Part shown: piece after piece, positions 34,200-43,772 of the stretch
Numbering within the stretch: the stretch's first letter is position 1
Layout of the letters: every line of letters starts with the position of its first letter
Source of the DNA: Eubacterium sp.
GTDB taxonomy: Bacteria; Bacillota; Clostridia; Lachnospirales; Lachnospiraceae
Length of the DNA stretch: 43,973 nt
Direction: 5' to 3'
Assembly (NCBI GenBank): GCA_024690665.1
Contig: JAILOU010000026.1
Coordinates: 1-43,973, forward strand
Notes under the pieces: model-generated
Told to the model about the DNA's origin: nothing
What the model saw: only the letters and a program-made list of their open reading frames with translations
Database searches by the model: none
Made by a program: the position numbers and the translations under genes

Positions 34200-34946
34200 A
34201 TGAGCGAGAATGAGACAAGATTAGAAGGGCGTAACGCCGTACAAGAAGCATTAAAGGCCGGCACGCCAATCGATAAAATCTATGTGCTTGACGGATGTAT
34301 GGATGGAGCGATTCGTACGATTATTCGTGATGCAAAAAAAACGGATGCCATCTTGCAGTTTGTGACAAAGCAGCGTCTTGATCAGATCTCCGAGACGGGA
34401 CATCACCAGGGTGTGATCGCCATGGCGGCTGCATATGAATATGTGCAGGTAAAAGACATTTTACAAAAAGCAAAGGATGCAGGCGAAGCTCCATTTATCA
34501 TATTGCTCGATGGAATTGAAGACCCACATAATCTTGGGGCCATTATTCGTACAGCGAACCAGGCCGGAGCGCATGGAGTAATTATTCCGAAGAGAAGAGC
34601 TGTCGGACTTACGGCAACGGTGGCAAGAACATCTGCGGGAGCGCTTGCCTATACGCCGGTTGCGAAAGTGACGAACATGGCCCAGACGATTAAGCAGCTT
34701 AAGGATGAAGGCATGTGGTTTGTATGTGCCGATATGGACGGAACTGCAATGTATGATCTGAATCTGACAGGTTCTATCGGACTTGTAATCGGCAACGAAG
34801 GCGAAGGCGTCAGCAAGCTGGTAAAAGAGCAGTGTGATATGGTTGCAGCAATTCCGATGAAGGGACAGATTGATTCTTTGAATGCTTCGGTTGCAACCGG
34901 TGTGCTGGCATATGAAATTGTGCGCCAGCGTCTTATGGCTAAGTAG
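34200..34946 (+). CDS. rlmB: 23S rRNA 2'-O-methyltransferase, TrmH family
   Basis: The 248-aa SPOUT methyltransferase has the family motifs LDGIEDPHNLGAIIRTA, GLVIGNEGEGVS and IPMKGQIDSLNASVA, the knotted SAM-binding region. The N-terminal 70 residues form the substrate-binding domain. TAGGAG precedes ATG. Confidence 0.93.
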   Translation: MSENETRLEGRNAVQEALKAGTPIDKIYVLDGCMDGAIRTIIRDAKKTDAILQFVTKQRLDQISETGHHQGVIAMAAAYEYVQVKDILQKAKDAGEAPFIILLDGIEDPHNLGAIIRTANQAGAHGVIIPKRRAVGLTATVARTSAGALAYTPVAKVTNMAQTIKQLKDEGMWFVCADMDGTAMYDLNLTGSIGLVIGNEGEGVSKLVKEQCDMVAAIPMKGQIDSLNASVATGVLAYEIVRQRLMAK

Positions 34947-34955
34947 GAGCACATT

Positions 34956-35561
34956 ATGACGAAGAATAATTACGCTAAATATACAGATGAAGAGCTGATT
35001 GGGAAGATGCGAAGCGGTGATGAGGAGATCATGGATTATCTGATGTCCAAATATAAGCCGCTTGTTTTAAAGCGTTGTAAAGCGCTCTACCTGATTGGCG
35101 GAGAAACAGAGGATCTGATTCAGGAAGGAATGATTGGGCTGTTTAAGGCAGTCAAGGATTTTCAGGATGATAAGGATGCCTCTTTTTTTACATTTGCAGA
35201 TTTGTGTATCACAAGGCAGCTGTATCATGCCATCGAAGCGTCTAATCGAAAGAAGCATGGTCCGCTTAATACCTACGTGTCACTGGATCAGGAGGCAGAA
35301 GATGAGCATCCGATACGATATGCGGAGGACAAGACAAGTCCTAATCCGGAAGAATTTGTGCTGAATCAGGAGTTTTGGGAGGACTTAAAAGAACGCATGC
35401 ATAAGAATTTAAGTCCACTTGAACAGCAGGTTATGAATCTGTATCTGGAAGGATTAGACTACCACGCAATCGCCAATCAGCTGGAGAAAACTCCTAAGTC
35501 GATTGACAATGCACTGCAAAGAATCAAAAAGAAGATTCGCCAAGGAGGCAATAATGGATAG
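34956..35561 (+). CDS. sigH: RNA polymerase sigma factor SigH (Spo0H)
   Basis: The 201-aa sigma-70-family factor has region 2 (EDLIQEGMIGLFKAVKDF) and region 4 (LSPLEQQVMNLYLEGLDYHAIANQL). Its place after cysS-mrnC-rlmB is the conserved sigH locus of Firmicutes. Suggests a lineage with sporulation genes or post-exponential regulation. Confidence 0.94.
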   Translation: MTKNNYAKYTDEELIGKMRSGDEEIMDYLMSKYKPLVLKRCKALYLIGGETEDLIQEGMIGLFKAVKDFQDDKDASFFTFADLCITRQLYHAIEASNRKKHGPLNTYVSLDQEAEDEHPIRYAEDKTSPNPEEFVLNQEFWEDLKERMHKNLSPLEQQVMNLYLEGLDYHAIANQLEKTPKSIDNALQRIKKKIRQGGNNG

Positions 35562-36342
35562 AAAAGCAATATTTTTTGACATAGATGGAACTTTGCTGGA
35601 TAAAAAGATGATTGTGGAGCCATCAACGAAAGAAGCCTTTCGACTGCTTAGACAGGCTGGGCACTATACCTTTTTGTGCTCGGGAAGAAGCCGCGGCTAT
35701 ATCTTTAATCCGGAACTTTTGGGGCTTGGATTTGACGGGATTGTAGCAGCCTGCGGAACGGATGTGGAAGCATTTGACAAAATGCTGGTTTCTTATCATC
35801 TTGCCCCGGAAAAATTAGCAAGATACTATAAGCTGTGTCATGAAAACTACGTAGGTTCTTTGTGGGAAGGCCGGGAGAAGATTCTTGTTGACGATACCAT
35901 CTTAAAGGGAAATCAATACTACGAGTTTTTAAAAAAACAGTTAGGACCCAGAATGATTGATATTGTCGGCAATGAAGACGAGTGGAAGATTAATAAGATG
36001 ATTGTGACTTTTGATGAGCGTTCGGATGATTCTATATTAGAAGAAATCGGAAAAGACTTTCAGGTGCTGCGTCATGCGTATCAGGTGGCAGAACTCGTGC
36101 CAAACGGTTATACGAAGGCGACCGGGATGCAGGCGGTAGTGTCAGAACTAGGAATTGACCCGGATCATGTCTATGCCATCGGAGACAGTATCAATGACCT
36201 TGAGATGCTTCGGTACGCGGGACATTCCATTGCCATGGGAAATGGCGTGGATGCCGTAAAAGATGTGGCAGAATATGTTACAACGGACATCCATGAAGAT
36301 GGCATCTACAATGCCATGAAGTACTACGGACTCATTTTATAA
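35554..36342 (+). CDS. Cof-type HAD phosphatase
   Basis: The 262-aa phosphatase has HAD motif I FFDIDGTLLD, motif II CSGR and motif IV GDSINDLEML. It is in the Cof/sugar-phosphatase subgroup with a C2 cap. ATG 35554 follows AAGGAGG and overlaps the sigH end by 8 bases. Substrate unknown. Confidence 0.92.
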   Translation: MDRKAIFFDIDGTLLDKKMIVEPSTKEAFRLLRQAGHYTFLCSGRSRGYIFNPELLGLGFDGIVAACGTDVEAFDKMLVSYHLAPEKLARYYKLCHENYVGSLWEGREKILVDDTILKGNQYYEFLKKQLGPRMIDIVGNEDEWKINKMIVTFDERSDDSILEEIGKDFQVLRHAYQVAELVPNGYTKATGMQAVVSELGIDPDHVYAIGDSINDLEMLRYAGHSIAMGNGVDAVKDVAEYVTTDIHEDGIYNAMKYYGLIL

Positions 36343-36430
36343 CAAAATGAAAAAATGAGAAAAACGAAGATAATGAGAGAAAAATGGAGAAAATAGTTAA
36401 ATTGACGCCGTATAATGTATATATTTGCAG

Positions 36431-36459
36431 TTGCGGATTGATATAGAAAAAACTATTAT
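36431..36459 (+). promoter_or_regulatory. groESL promoter
   Basis: TTGCGG (36431-36436), a 17-base spacer and TATTAT (36454-36459); the transcription start falls just before the CIRCE element. Confidence 0.75.
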
Positions 36460-36472
36460 ATGACTTAGTTGG

Positions 36473-36499
36473 TTAGCACTCGAATTAAATGAGTGCTAA
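36473..36499 (+). promoter_or_regulatory. CIRCE element (HrcA operator)
   Basis: TTAGCACTC-N9-GAGTGCTAA is a perfect match to the CIRCE consensus. HrcA repressor binds it and represses groESL except during heat stress. Confidence 0.98.
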
Positions 36500-36531
36500 T
36501 AAGATTTAGAGGCGAAGGAGGAATTATACTC

Positions 36532-36816
36532 ATGAAATTAACACCATTAGGAGACAGAGTTGTATTAAAGCAGTTAGAAGCTGAAGAAGTTACAAAAGGT
36601 GGCATTATCCTTGCTACCGCAGCACAGGAAAAGCCACAGCAGGCTGAAGTTGTTGCAGTAGGACCTGGCGGAGTTATTGATGGAAAAGAAGTAACCATGC
36701 AGGTAAAAGAAGGACAGAATGTAATCTATTCTAAATATGCAGGAACAGAAGTCAAACTTGACGGAGAAGAATATATTATCGTAAAGCAGTCAGATATTCT
36801 GGCAGTTGTAGAATAA
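36532..36816 (+). CDS. groES: Co-chaperonin GroES
   Basis: The 94-aa Cpn10 has the conserved PLGDRVVLKQLEAEE start and the mobile loop TKGGIILATAAQEKPQ. AAGGAGG precedes ATG 36532. Forms the lid of the GroEL ring and is co-transcribed with groEL. Confidence 0.97.
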   Translation: MKLTPLGDRVVLKQLEAEEVTKGGIILATAAQEKPQQAEVVAVGPGGVIDGKEVTMQVKEGQNVIYSKYAGTEVKLDGEEYIIVKQSDILAVVE

Positions 36817-36836
36817 TCGATTGAAAAGGAAGGTAA

Positions 36837-38468
<1,632 letters not shown>

Positions 38469-38505
38469 TCAGACCTTATGCATAATGAGATAAGTTGAAA
38501 AACAA

Positions 38506-38539
38506 CGGCGTTTTGGCGTATACCAAAACGCCGCTTTTT
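38506..38539 (+). terminator. Intrinsic terminator after groEL
   Basis: CGGCGTTTTGG (38506-38516), a 6-base loop, CCAAAACGCCG (38523-38533), then CTTTTT. Confidence 0.92.
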
Positions 38540-38564
38540 ACCATCCGTGGTACTGTCGGACGAA

Positions 38565-38593
38565 TTGACACCGTTTGATTAGACGACTACAAT
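38565..38593 (+). promoter_or_regulatory. mutY promoter, close to the start codon
   Basis: TTGACA (38565-38570), a 17-base spacer and TACAAT (38588-38593). Transcription should begin near 38600, only about 3-4 bases before the mutY ATG. Confidence 0.8.
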
Positions 38594-38603
38594 TTATAAC
38601 AAT

Positions 38604-39674
38604 ATGGAACGATACATTGAAGATTATGATTTAACGAAACTTACAACACCGCTTTTAAAGTGGTTTCATGCACATGCCAGGTCTTTGCCGTGGAGAGATG
38701 AGCCGACGCCTTATCATGTATGGGTGTCAGAGATTATGCTCCAGCAGACCAGGGTTGAAGCGGTCAAGGGATATTATGACCGCTTTTTAAAATGTCTGCC
38801 CGATGTGAAGGCACTTAGCGAATGCCCGGAAGACGAACTCCTAAAACTCTGGGAAGGACTTGGGTATTACAATCGCGTACGGAATCTGCAGGCGGCGGCA
38901 AGGCAGGTTATGGAAGAGTATAACGGTATCATTCCATCAAGGCCAAAGGAACTGTTACAACTAAAAGGCATTGGCAGTTATACGGCAGGAGCCATTTCGT
39001 CCATTGCTTATCAGTATCCGGCGCCGGCGGTTGACGGTAATGTGTTTCGCGTTATGACAAGGGTCTGCGCCGATCATAGTGATATCAGTAAGCCGTCTTT
39101 TCGTAAACGAATGGAAGAGGCGATTGCGCGGGTGATTCCGCAGGAGGAACCGGGCGCATACAACCAGGCGCTGATGGATCTAGGCGCGATGGTTTGTGTC
39201 CCAAATGGTGAGCCCCACTGTGAGGAATGTCCATGGGAGCCCTTGTGTGAATCGCGAAAAAACGGCACACAGATGGAGTATCCAAACAAGCCAAAGAAAG
39301 CGAAACGCAAGATTGAAAAACGGGCGGTTCTTATTATCCGGGATGGTAATCACGTGCTTATTCAAAAGCGGCCGGATAAGGGACTGCTTGCCGGTCTATA
39401 TGAGCTTCCGTCTATCGAAGGACAGCCAAAAAGAACCGACATCATTGAGTATGTGCAGCGGCTCGGACTTGAACCGCTACATATTAAGAAGGTAGAAGAT
39501 GCCAAGCATATATTTTCGCATATTGAGTGGCATATGAAGGGGTATGTGGTATCTGTGGCAGAGCCGGCGGAGCCACCAAAAGATTTACTTATGGCAGAGT
39601 TTGCAACGATTCAAAGAGAATATGCAATTCCATCTGCGTTTTCAGCCTATCTGAAATACCTAAAGACATTTTAA
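38604..39674 (+). CDS. mutY: A/G-specific adenine glycosylase
   Basis: The 356-aa DNA repair enzyme removes A paired with 8-oxoG. It has LPWRDEPTPYHVWVSEIMLQQ, a helix-hairpin-helix LKGIGSYTAGAI, the catalytic Asp in PAVDGNVFRV and a [4Fe-4S] cluster. The cluster spacing here is C-x7-C-x2-C-x5-C, one residue longer than the classical first gap. The C-terminal 130 residues form the NUDIX-like 8-oxoG reader. No ribosome site precedes ATG, so translation is probably leaderless. Confidence 0.93.
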   Translation: MERYIEDYDLTKLTTPLLKWFHAHARSLPWRDEPTPYHVWVSEIMLQQTRVEAVKGYYDRFLKCLPDVKALSECPEDELLKLWEGLGYYNRVRNLQAAARQVMEEYNGIIPSRPKELLQLKGIGSYTAGAISSIAYQYPAPAVDGNVFRVMTRVCADHSDISKPSFRKRMEEAIARVIPQEEPGAYNQALMDLGAMVCVPNGEPHCEECPWEPLCESRKNGTQMEYPNKPKKAKRKIEKRAVLIIRDGNHVLIQKRPDKGLLAGLYELPSIEGQPKRTDIIEYVQRLGLEPLHIKKVEDAKHIFSHIEWHMKGYVVSVAEPAEPPKDLLMAEFATIQREYAIPSAFSAYLKYLKTF

Positions 39675-39691
39675 GAATGCTGTGCTACAAT
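39663..39691 (+). promoter_or_regulatory. Promoter of the ABC exporter genes
   Basis: TGCTACAAT (39683-39691) is an extended -10; AAGACA (39663-39668) at 17 bases is a weak -35 inside the mutY end. Confidence 0.5.
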
Positions 39692-39742
39692 GAGGTACAG
39701 TTTCAAGTTGGGGAATTATTTGTAACAAAAGAGGTAGTTTGT

Positions 39743-41485
39743 ATGAAAGTTATTAAAATTTTGCTTAAGAGCCTTAGAGAGTACAAAAAGCCTACGATTT
39801 TGACCATGGTTTACATGGTAGTCGAAGTGGCGATGGAATGTATTATTCCACTTGTGATGGCTCACTTAATTAATTTAATGACCGGAGAGCAGCTTAAACC
39901 AATCGTACAAAGTGGTATTGCACTACTGATTTTTGCTGTGATTTCACTGATATTTGGTGCATTTTCCGGTCGGGAAGCAGCGACGGCTTCATGTGGATTT
40001 GCGAAGAACCTGCGACATGATATGTATGAACGCATTTTGTCATTTGACTTTGCAGATATCGACAAATTCTCGTCTTCATCGCTGATTACACGTATGACAA
40101 CGGATGTTACAAATGTGCAGAATGCATATCAGATGACCATTCGTGTGGCGGTCAGAACACCGCTTATGATTATTTTCTCAGTAGCAATGAGTTTTGGAAT
40201 TAATCCGCGTATGGCGCTGATTTTCCTTGTGTTGTTGCCGATTCTTTTGGTTGCGTTGTTCGCAATTGCCATGATCGTAATGCCGATCTTCAAGCGAATC
40301 TTCAAAAAGTATGATGCACTGAATAACTCCGTGGAAGAGAATGTGTCTGCGATTCGCGTAGTAAAATCATTTGTCCGCGAAGGCTATGAGATTAAAAAGT
40401 TTGGAACAGCGGCGGAAGAAGTACGAAAAGACTTTACCCATGCTGAGAGAATTTTGGCATTTAACAATCCAATCATGATTTTGTGTATCTTCGCAGCAAT
40501 CTGGTTTGTCTGTTATAAGGGTGCGCAGCTGATTGTAAGTTCTAATCAGGTGCTTCTTACAACGGGAGATTTATCTTCTCTTATGACATACGGCGTACAG
40601 ATCTTAGCGTCTTGTATGATGCTTTCCTTTGTATTTGTACTGGTTTCTATTGCGGCTGAATCAATGGAACGTATTGCAGAAGTTCTTACCAATGTCAGCG
40701 AACTGAAGTCTCCTGAAAATGGAATCACAGAAGTTTCAGATGGAAGTATTGACTTTGACAATGTGTCCTTCCGCTATTCTAAGAAGAGTAAAAAGGCTGC
40801 ACTTAGTGATATTGATCTTCATATTAAGTCCGGTGAGACCATCGGTATTATTGGCGGAACCGGTTCGGCAAAGACAACGCTCATTCAGCTGATTTCCAGA
40901 CTGTATGATACAACGGAAGGTTCCGTTAAGGTTGGCGGAGTGGACGTTCGTGAATATGACCTTCATTCACTTCGAGATGCAGTATCTGTGGTGCTGCAAA
41001 AGAATGTACTGTTCTCGGGAACCATTTCCGAGAATTTAAGATGGGGTAACAAAGAGGCAACAGATGAAGAAATTCTTCATGCCTGCCAGCTTGCTCAGGC
41101 AGATGAGTTTGTCCAGCAGTTCCCTAGAAAATACGATACCTATATTGAACAGGGCGGTACGAATGTATCCGGTGGACAAAAGCAGCGTCTGTGTATTGCG
41201 CGTGCGCTCCTTAAAAAGCCGAAGGTACTGATTATGGATGATTCCACTTCTGCAGTTGATACCAAGACGGATGCGCTGATTCGTCGTGCGATGAAGCAGG
41301 AGATTCCGGATACGACAAAGATTATTATTGCGCAGAGAATCTCTTCTGTAGAGGATGCAGACCGCATCCTGGTTATGGAAGACGGTAAGATTGCCGAAAT
41401 CGGAAACCATGAGCAGCTTCTGGAACTTGGAGGCATCTATCGCAGCGTCTATGATTCACAAACAAAGAGTCAGGAGGTGGGATAA
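39743..41485 (+). CDS. ABC exporter half-transporter with a degenerate ATPase site
   Basis: The 580-aa protein has a six-helix exporter domain (about 15-310) and an ATP-binding domain (about 335-580). Walker A is GGTGSAKT (371-378, Ala for the usual Gly), Walker B ends D499-D500 where the catalytic Glu is normal, and the switch His is Gln531 (AQR for AHR). The signature VSGGQ is intact. This is the degenerate half of a heterodimer whose partner is the next gene. ATG 39743 has AAAGAGG upstream; the longer in-frame extension lies within mutY. Substrate unknown. Confidence 0.92.
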   Translation: MKVIKILLKSLREYKKPTILTMVYMVVEVAMECIIPLVMAHLINLMTGEQLKPIVQSGIALLIFAVISLIFGAFSGREAATASCGFAKNLRHDMYERILSFDFADIDKFSSSSLITRMTTDVTNVQNAYQMTIRVAVRTPLMIIFSVAMSFGINPRMALIFLVLLPILLVALFAIAMIVMPIFKRIFKKYDALNNSVEENVSAIRVVKSFVREGYEIKKFGTAAEEVRKDFTHAERILAFNNPIMILCIFAAIWFVCYKGAQLIVSSNQVLLTTGDLSSLMTYGVQILASCMMLSFVFVLVSIAAESMERIAEVLTNVSELKSPENGITEVSDGSIDFDNVSFRYSKKSKKAALSDIDLHIKSGETIGIIGGTGSAKTTLIQLISRLYDTTEGSVKVGGVDVREYDLHSLRDAVSVVLQKNVLFSGTISENLRWGNKEATDEEILHACQLAQADEFVQQFPRKYDTYIEQGGTNVSGGQKQRLCIARALLKKPKVLIMDDSTSAVDTKTDALIRRAMKQEIPDTTKIIIAQRISSVEDADRILVMEDGKIAEIGNHEQLLELGGIYRSVYDSQTKSQEVG

Positions 41486-41486
41486 G

Positions 41487-43394
41487 ATGGCTAAGAAAAT
41501 AGATACCGGAATTAAGAAAGGCACGGCTGGTCGCTTTGTCAAATTCTTATTTGCACACAATAAGGTCAGAATGATTGTGGTAATCTTATGTATCATCCTG
41601 ACATCTTTATCCTCATCGATTGCCTCAATCTTCATCCAAAGGCTGATTGATGAATGTATTACACCGGGGCTTGAACATGGTTGGGCATCCGTTGTCCCGG
41701 TCTTCCTTAAGATCTTGACTACAATGGGAATTATCTATGTAATCGGAATCGTGGCGGCTACCACATACAGCCGGATTATGGCACGCGTTACACAAGGTAC
41801 GCTAAAGGAATTTAGAACGGCCATGTTCGACAAGATGCAGACTCTTCCGATTCGTTATTTTGATACAAATGCTCATGGCGATATCATGAGTACTTACACG
41901 AATGACGTTGATGCCGTCAGACAGATGATTTCGCAAAGTATTCCGATGATGATTCAGTCCGGACTGACTTGTATCCTGCTGTTTATCATTATGCTTCGAT
42001 ACAGTTTCTGGCTGACAATTATCGTAGTTGCGTTCCTTGCTCTTATGCTGGTGATTACCAAGCGTGTCGGTGGGGCAAGTTCCAAATACATGATGGCGCA
42101 GCAAAGATCCCTTGCAAAAGAAGAGGGATTTGTGGAAGAGATGATGTCCGGCGCCCGTGTTATTAAGGTTTTTTGTCACGAAGAAGAAAGTAAAAAGGAT
42201 TTTGCCAAGATTAACCAGCAGTTGTTTGAAGATGGCGATAAGGCGTTTAAGTTTGGTAATGTCCTGATGCCTGTTTTAAATAATGTTGGTAATATCATGT
42301 ATGTACTTGTTGCACTGATCGGTGCCATCATGGTATTTGCCGGAGTAACCAATGTATCACTTGCCGGAGTCGGACTTCTTACCATCGGTGTGGTTGTATC
42401 CTTCCTTGGTATGGCGCGCCAGATGTCTCAGACACTGATGCAGATCTCCGTTCAGGTATCCATGGTTGCCATGGGTATTGCCGGCGCAGGTCGTATCTTT
42501 GAACTGATGGATCAAGAACCTGAATACGACGAAGGTTATGTTACGCTGGTTCGTGTAAAAGAGCATGAAGACGGAACACTTGAAGAAACCGATGTGAAGA
42601 CCGGAACCTGGGCTTGGAAGAATCCTAATGCCAAAGAAGGTGAAGAGGTCTATCGCAAGATGCAAGGCGACATTCGCATGAAGGATGTGGACTTTGGCTA
42701 TAACGAGGAAAAACAGATCCTTCACAACATCTCACTGTTTGCCAAGCCTGGACAAAAGATTGCCTTTGTTGGAGCAACCGGTGCAGGTAAGACTACTATT
42801 ACAAACCTGATTAACCGTTTTTATGATATTCAAAGCGGCATAATTACCTATGATGGAATTGACATTAAGACTATCCGCAAGCCGGATCTTCGTCGTTCGC
42901 TTGGTATCGTACTTCAGGAAGTGAATCTCTTTACCGGAACGGTTATGGACAACATTCGTTATGGTAAACTAGATGCTACAGATGAAGAATGTATTGCAGC
43001 TGCGAAACTTGCCAATGCAGACAGCTTTATCACCAGACTTCCGGATGGCTATGACACCATGCTGACCGGCAATGGCGCAAGCTTATCACAAGGACAGCGT
43101 CAGCTGATTTCTATCGCCAGAGCAGCGGTAGCAGATCCGCCTGCCATGATTCTTGATGAAGCAACGTCTTCTATCGATACCAGAACAGAAGCGCTTGTTC
43201 AGGAAGGTATGGACAACCTGATGAAGGGCAGAACGGTCTTTGTAATCGCGCATAGACTGTCTACGGTTCGTAACTCTGAGGCGATTATGGTTCTTGATCA
43301 TGGTAACATTATTGAGCGTGGTGACCATGATGAACTGATTGCACAAAAGGGTACATATTATCAGCTCTATACAGGAGCGTTTGAGCTCGAGTAG
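41487..43394 (+). CDS. ABC exporter half-transporter with the catalytic ATPase site
   Basis: The 635-aa partner has six TM helices (about 30-340) and an ATP-binding domain with Walker A GATGAGKT (429-436), Walker B MILDE with E558, and H589 in IAHRLS. Its signature is LSQGQ, not LSGGQ, as expected for the subunit that contributes to the degenerate site. A roughly 45-residue acidic insert lies between the two domains (about 355-400). Begins 1 base after the first gene; GGAGGTGGG is upstream. Confidence 0.93.
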   Translation: MAKKIDTGIKKGTAGRFVKFLFAHNKVRMIVVILCIILTSLSSSIASIFIQRLIDECITPGLEHGWASVVPVFLKILTTMGIIYVIGIVAATTYSRIMARVTQGTLKEFRTAMFDKMQTLPIRYFDTNAHGDIMSTYTNDVDAVRQMISQSIPMMIQSGLTCILLFIIMLRYSFWLTIIVVAFLALMLVITKRVGGASSKYMMAQQRSLAKEEGFVEEMMSGARVIKVFCHEEESKKDFAKINQQLFEDGDKAFKFGNVLMPVLNNVGNIMYVLVALIGAIMVFAGVTNVSLAGVGLLTIGVVVSFLGMARQMSQTLMQISVQVSMVAMGIAGAGRIFELMDQEPEYDEGYVTLVRVKEHEDGTLEETDVKTGTWAWKNPNAKEGEEVYRKMQGDIRMKDVDFGYNEEKQILHNISLFAKPGQKIAFVGATGAGKTTITNLINRFYDIQSGIITYDGIDIKTIRKPDLRRSLGIVLQEVNLFTGTVMDNIRYGKLDATDEECIAAAKLANADSFITRLPDGYDTMLTGNGASLSQGQRQLISIARAAVADPPAMILDEATSSIDTRTEALVQEGMDNLMKGRTVFVIAHRLSTVRNSEAIMVLDHGNIIERGDHDELIAQKGTYYQLYTGAFELE

Positions 43395-43402
43395 GAATAT
43401 AA

Positions 43403-43445
43403 AAAATGCACTTGCTTCCCATTGGGGAGTAAGTGCATTTTTGTG
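43403..43445 (+). terminator. Intrinsic terminator after the ABC exporter
   Basis: A 17-bp stem from AAATGCACTTGC outward (43404-43420) to its partner (43424-43440), then TTTTGT. It separates the exporter from the cas12a region. Confidence 0.92.
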
Positions 43446-43546
43446 TGAATAATTTTTCGAAATTGCATATACATATAATTTATTGACGTACTTAATTTTT
43501 TACGAAGAATGCAGGAAGAATGATGGATTCAGTTAGAAATAAACAA

Positions 43547-43575
43547 TTGAATCTTTTTTTGGGTATTGGTAAAAT
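43547..43575 (+). promoter_or_regulatory. Promoter of the leader RNA upstream of cas12a
   Basis: TTGAAT (43547-43552), an exact 17-base spacer and TAAAAT (43570-43575). The start should be near 43582. Confidence 0.65.
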
Positions 43576-43581
43576 AATATC

Positions 43582-43681
43582 AGAAAAAAGCTCTAAGGGC
43601 CATCACTGGGGGAATAAATCAGGGTAGTATTAGATTGGAATATAGTACAGAGATGCCATCAAGGTGTTTCTGTGCTTTTTT
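43582..43681 (+). ncRNA. Candidate ~100-nt small RNA or attenuated leader upstream of cas12a
   Basis: A promoter ends at 43575 and a strong terminator ends at 43681, with no ribosome site plus ORF of note between them. The 5' part can form a weak helix, TCTAA (43592-43596) with TTAGA (43630-43634). The heptamer GCCATCA occurs twice (43599-43605, 43655-43661), the second copy in the terminator arm and loop. It may be a separate small RNA or a leader whose read-through feeds cas12a. It lacks a Cas12a-type repeat. No known family is recognised. Confidence 0.5.
43645..43681 (+). terminator. Terminator in the region upstream of cas12a
   Basis: A 13-bp stem with several G-T pairs (GTACAGAGATGCC, 43645-43657; partner 43663-43675), a 5-base loop and six T. 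It lies 92 bases before the cas12a start codon. The rest of the 43446-43772 gap is AT-rich with no gene seen. Confidence 0.8.
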
Positions 43682-43772
43682 GTTTGGTGGTTATATATAG
43701 GACTGAAATTTTGATATCTTTTAGAGAGAAGTTAAGTAATAGGACAAATTAAGTGTTTACAGGAGGAAAACA

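Noticed and set aside
43582-43681. tracrRNA or scoutRNA for the Cas12 effector
   Set aside because: The effector looks like Cas12a, which processes crRNAs without a second RNA, and no repeat is available to test anti-repeat pairing. Kept only as an unspecified small RNA or leader.
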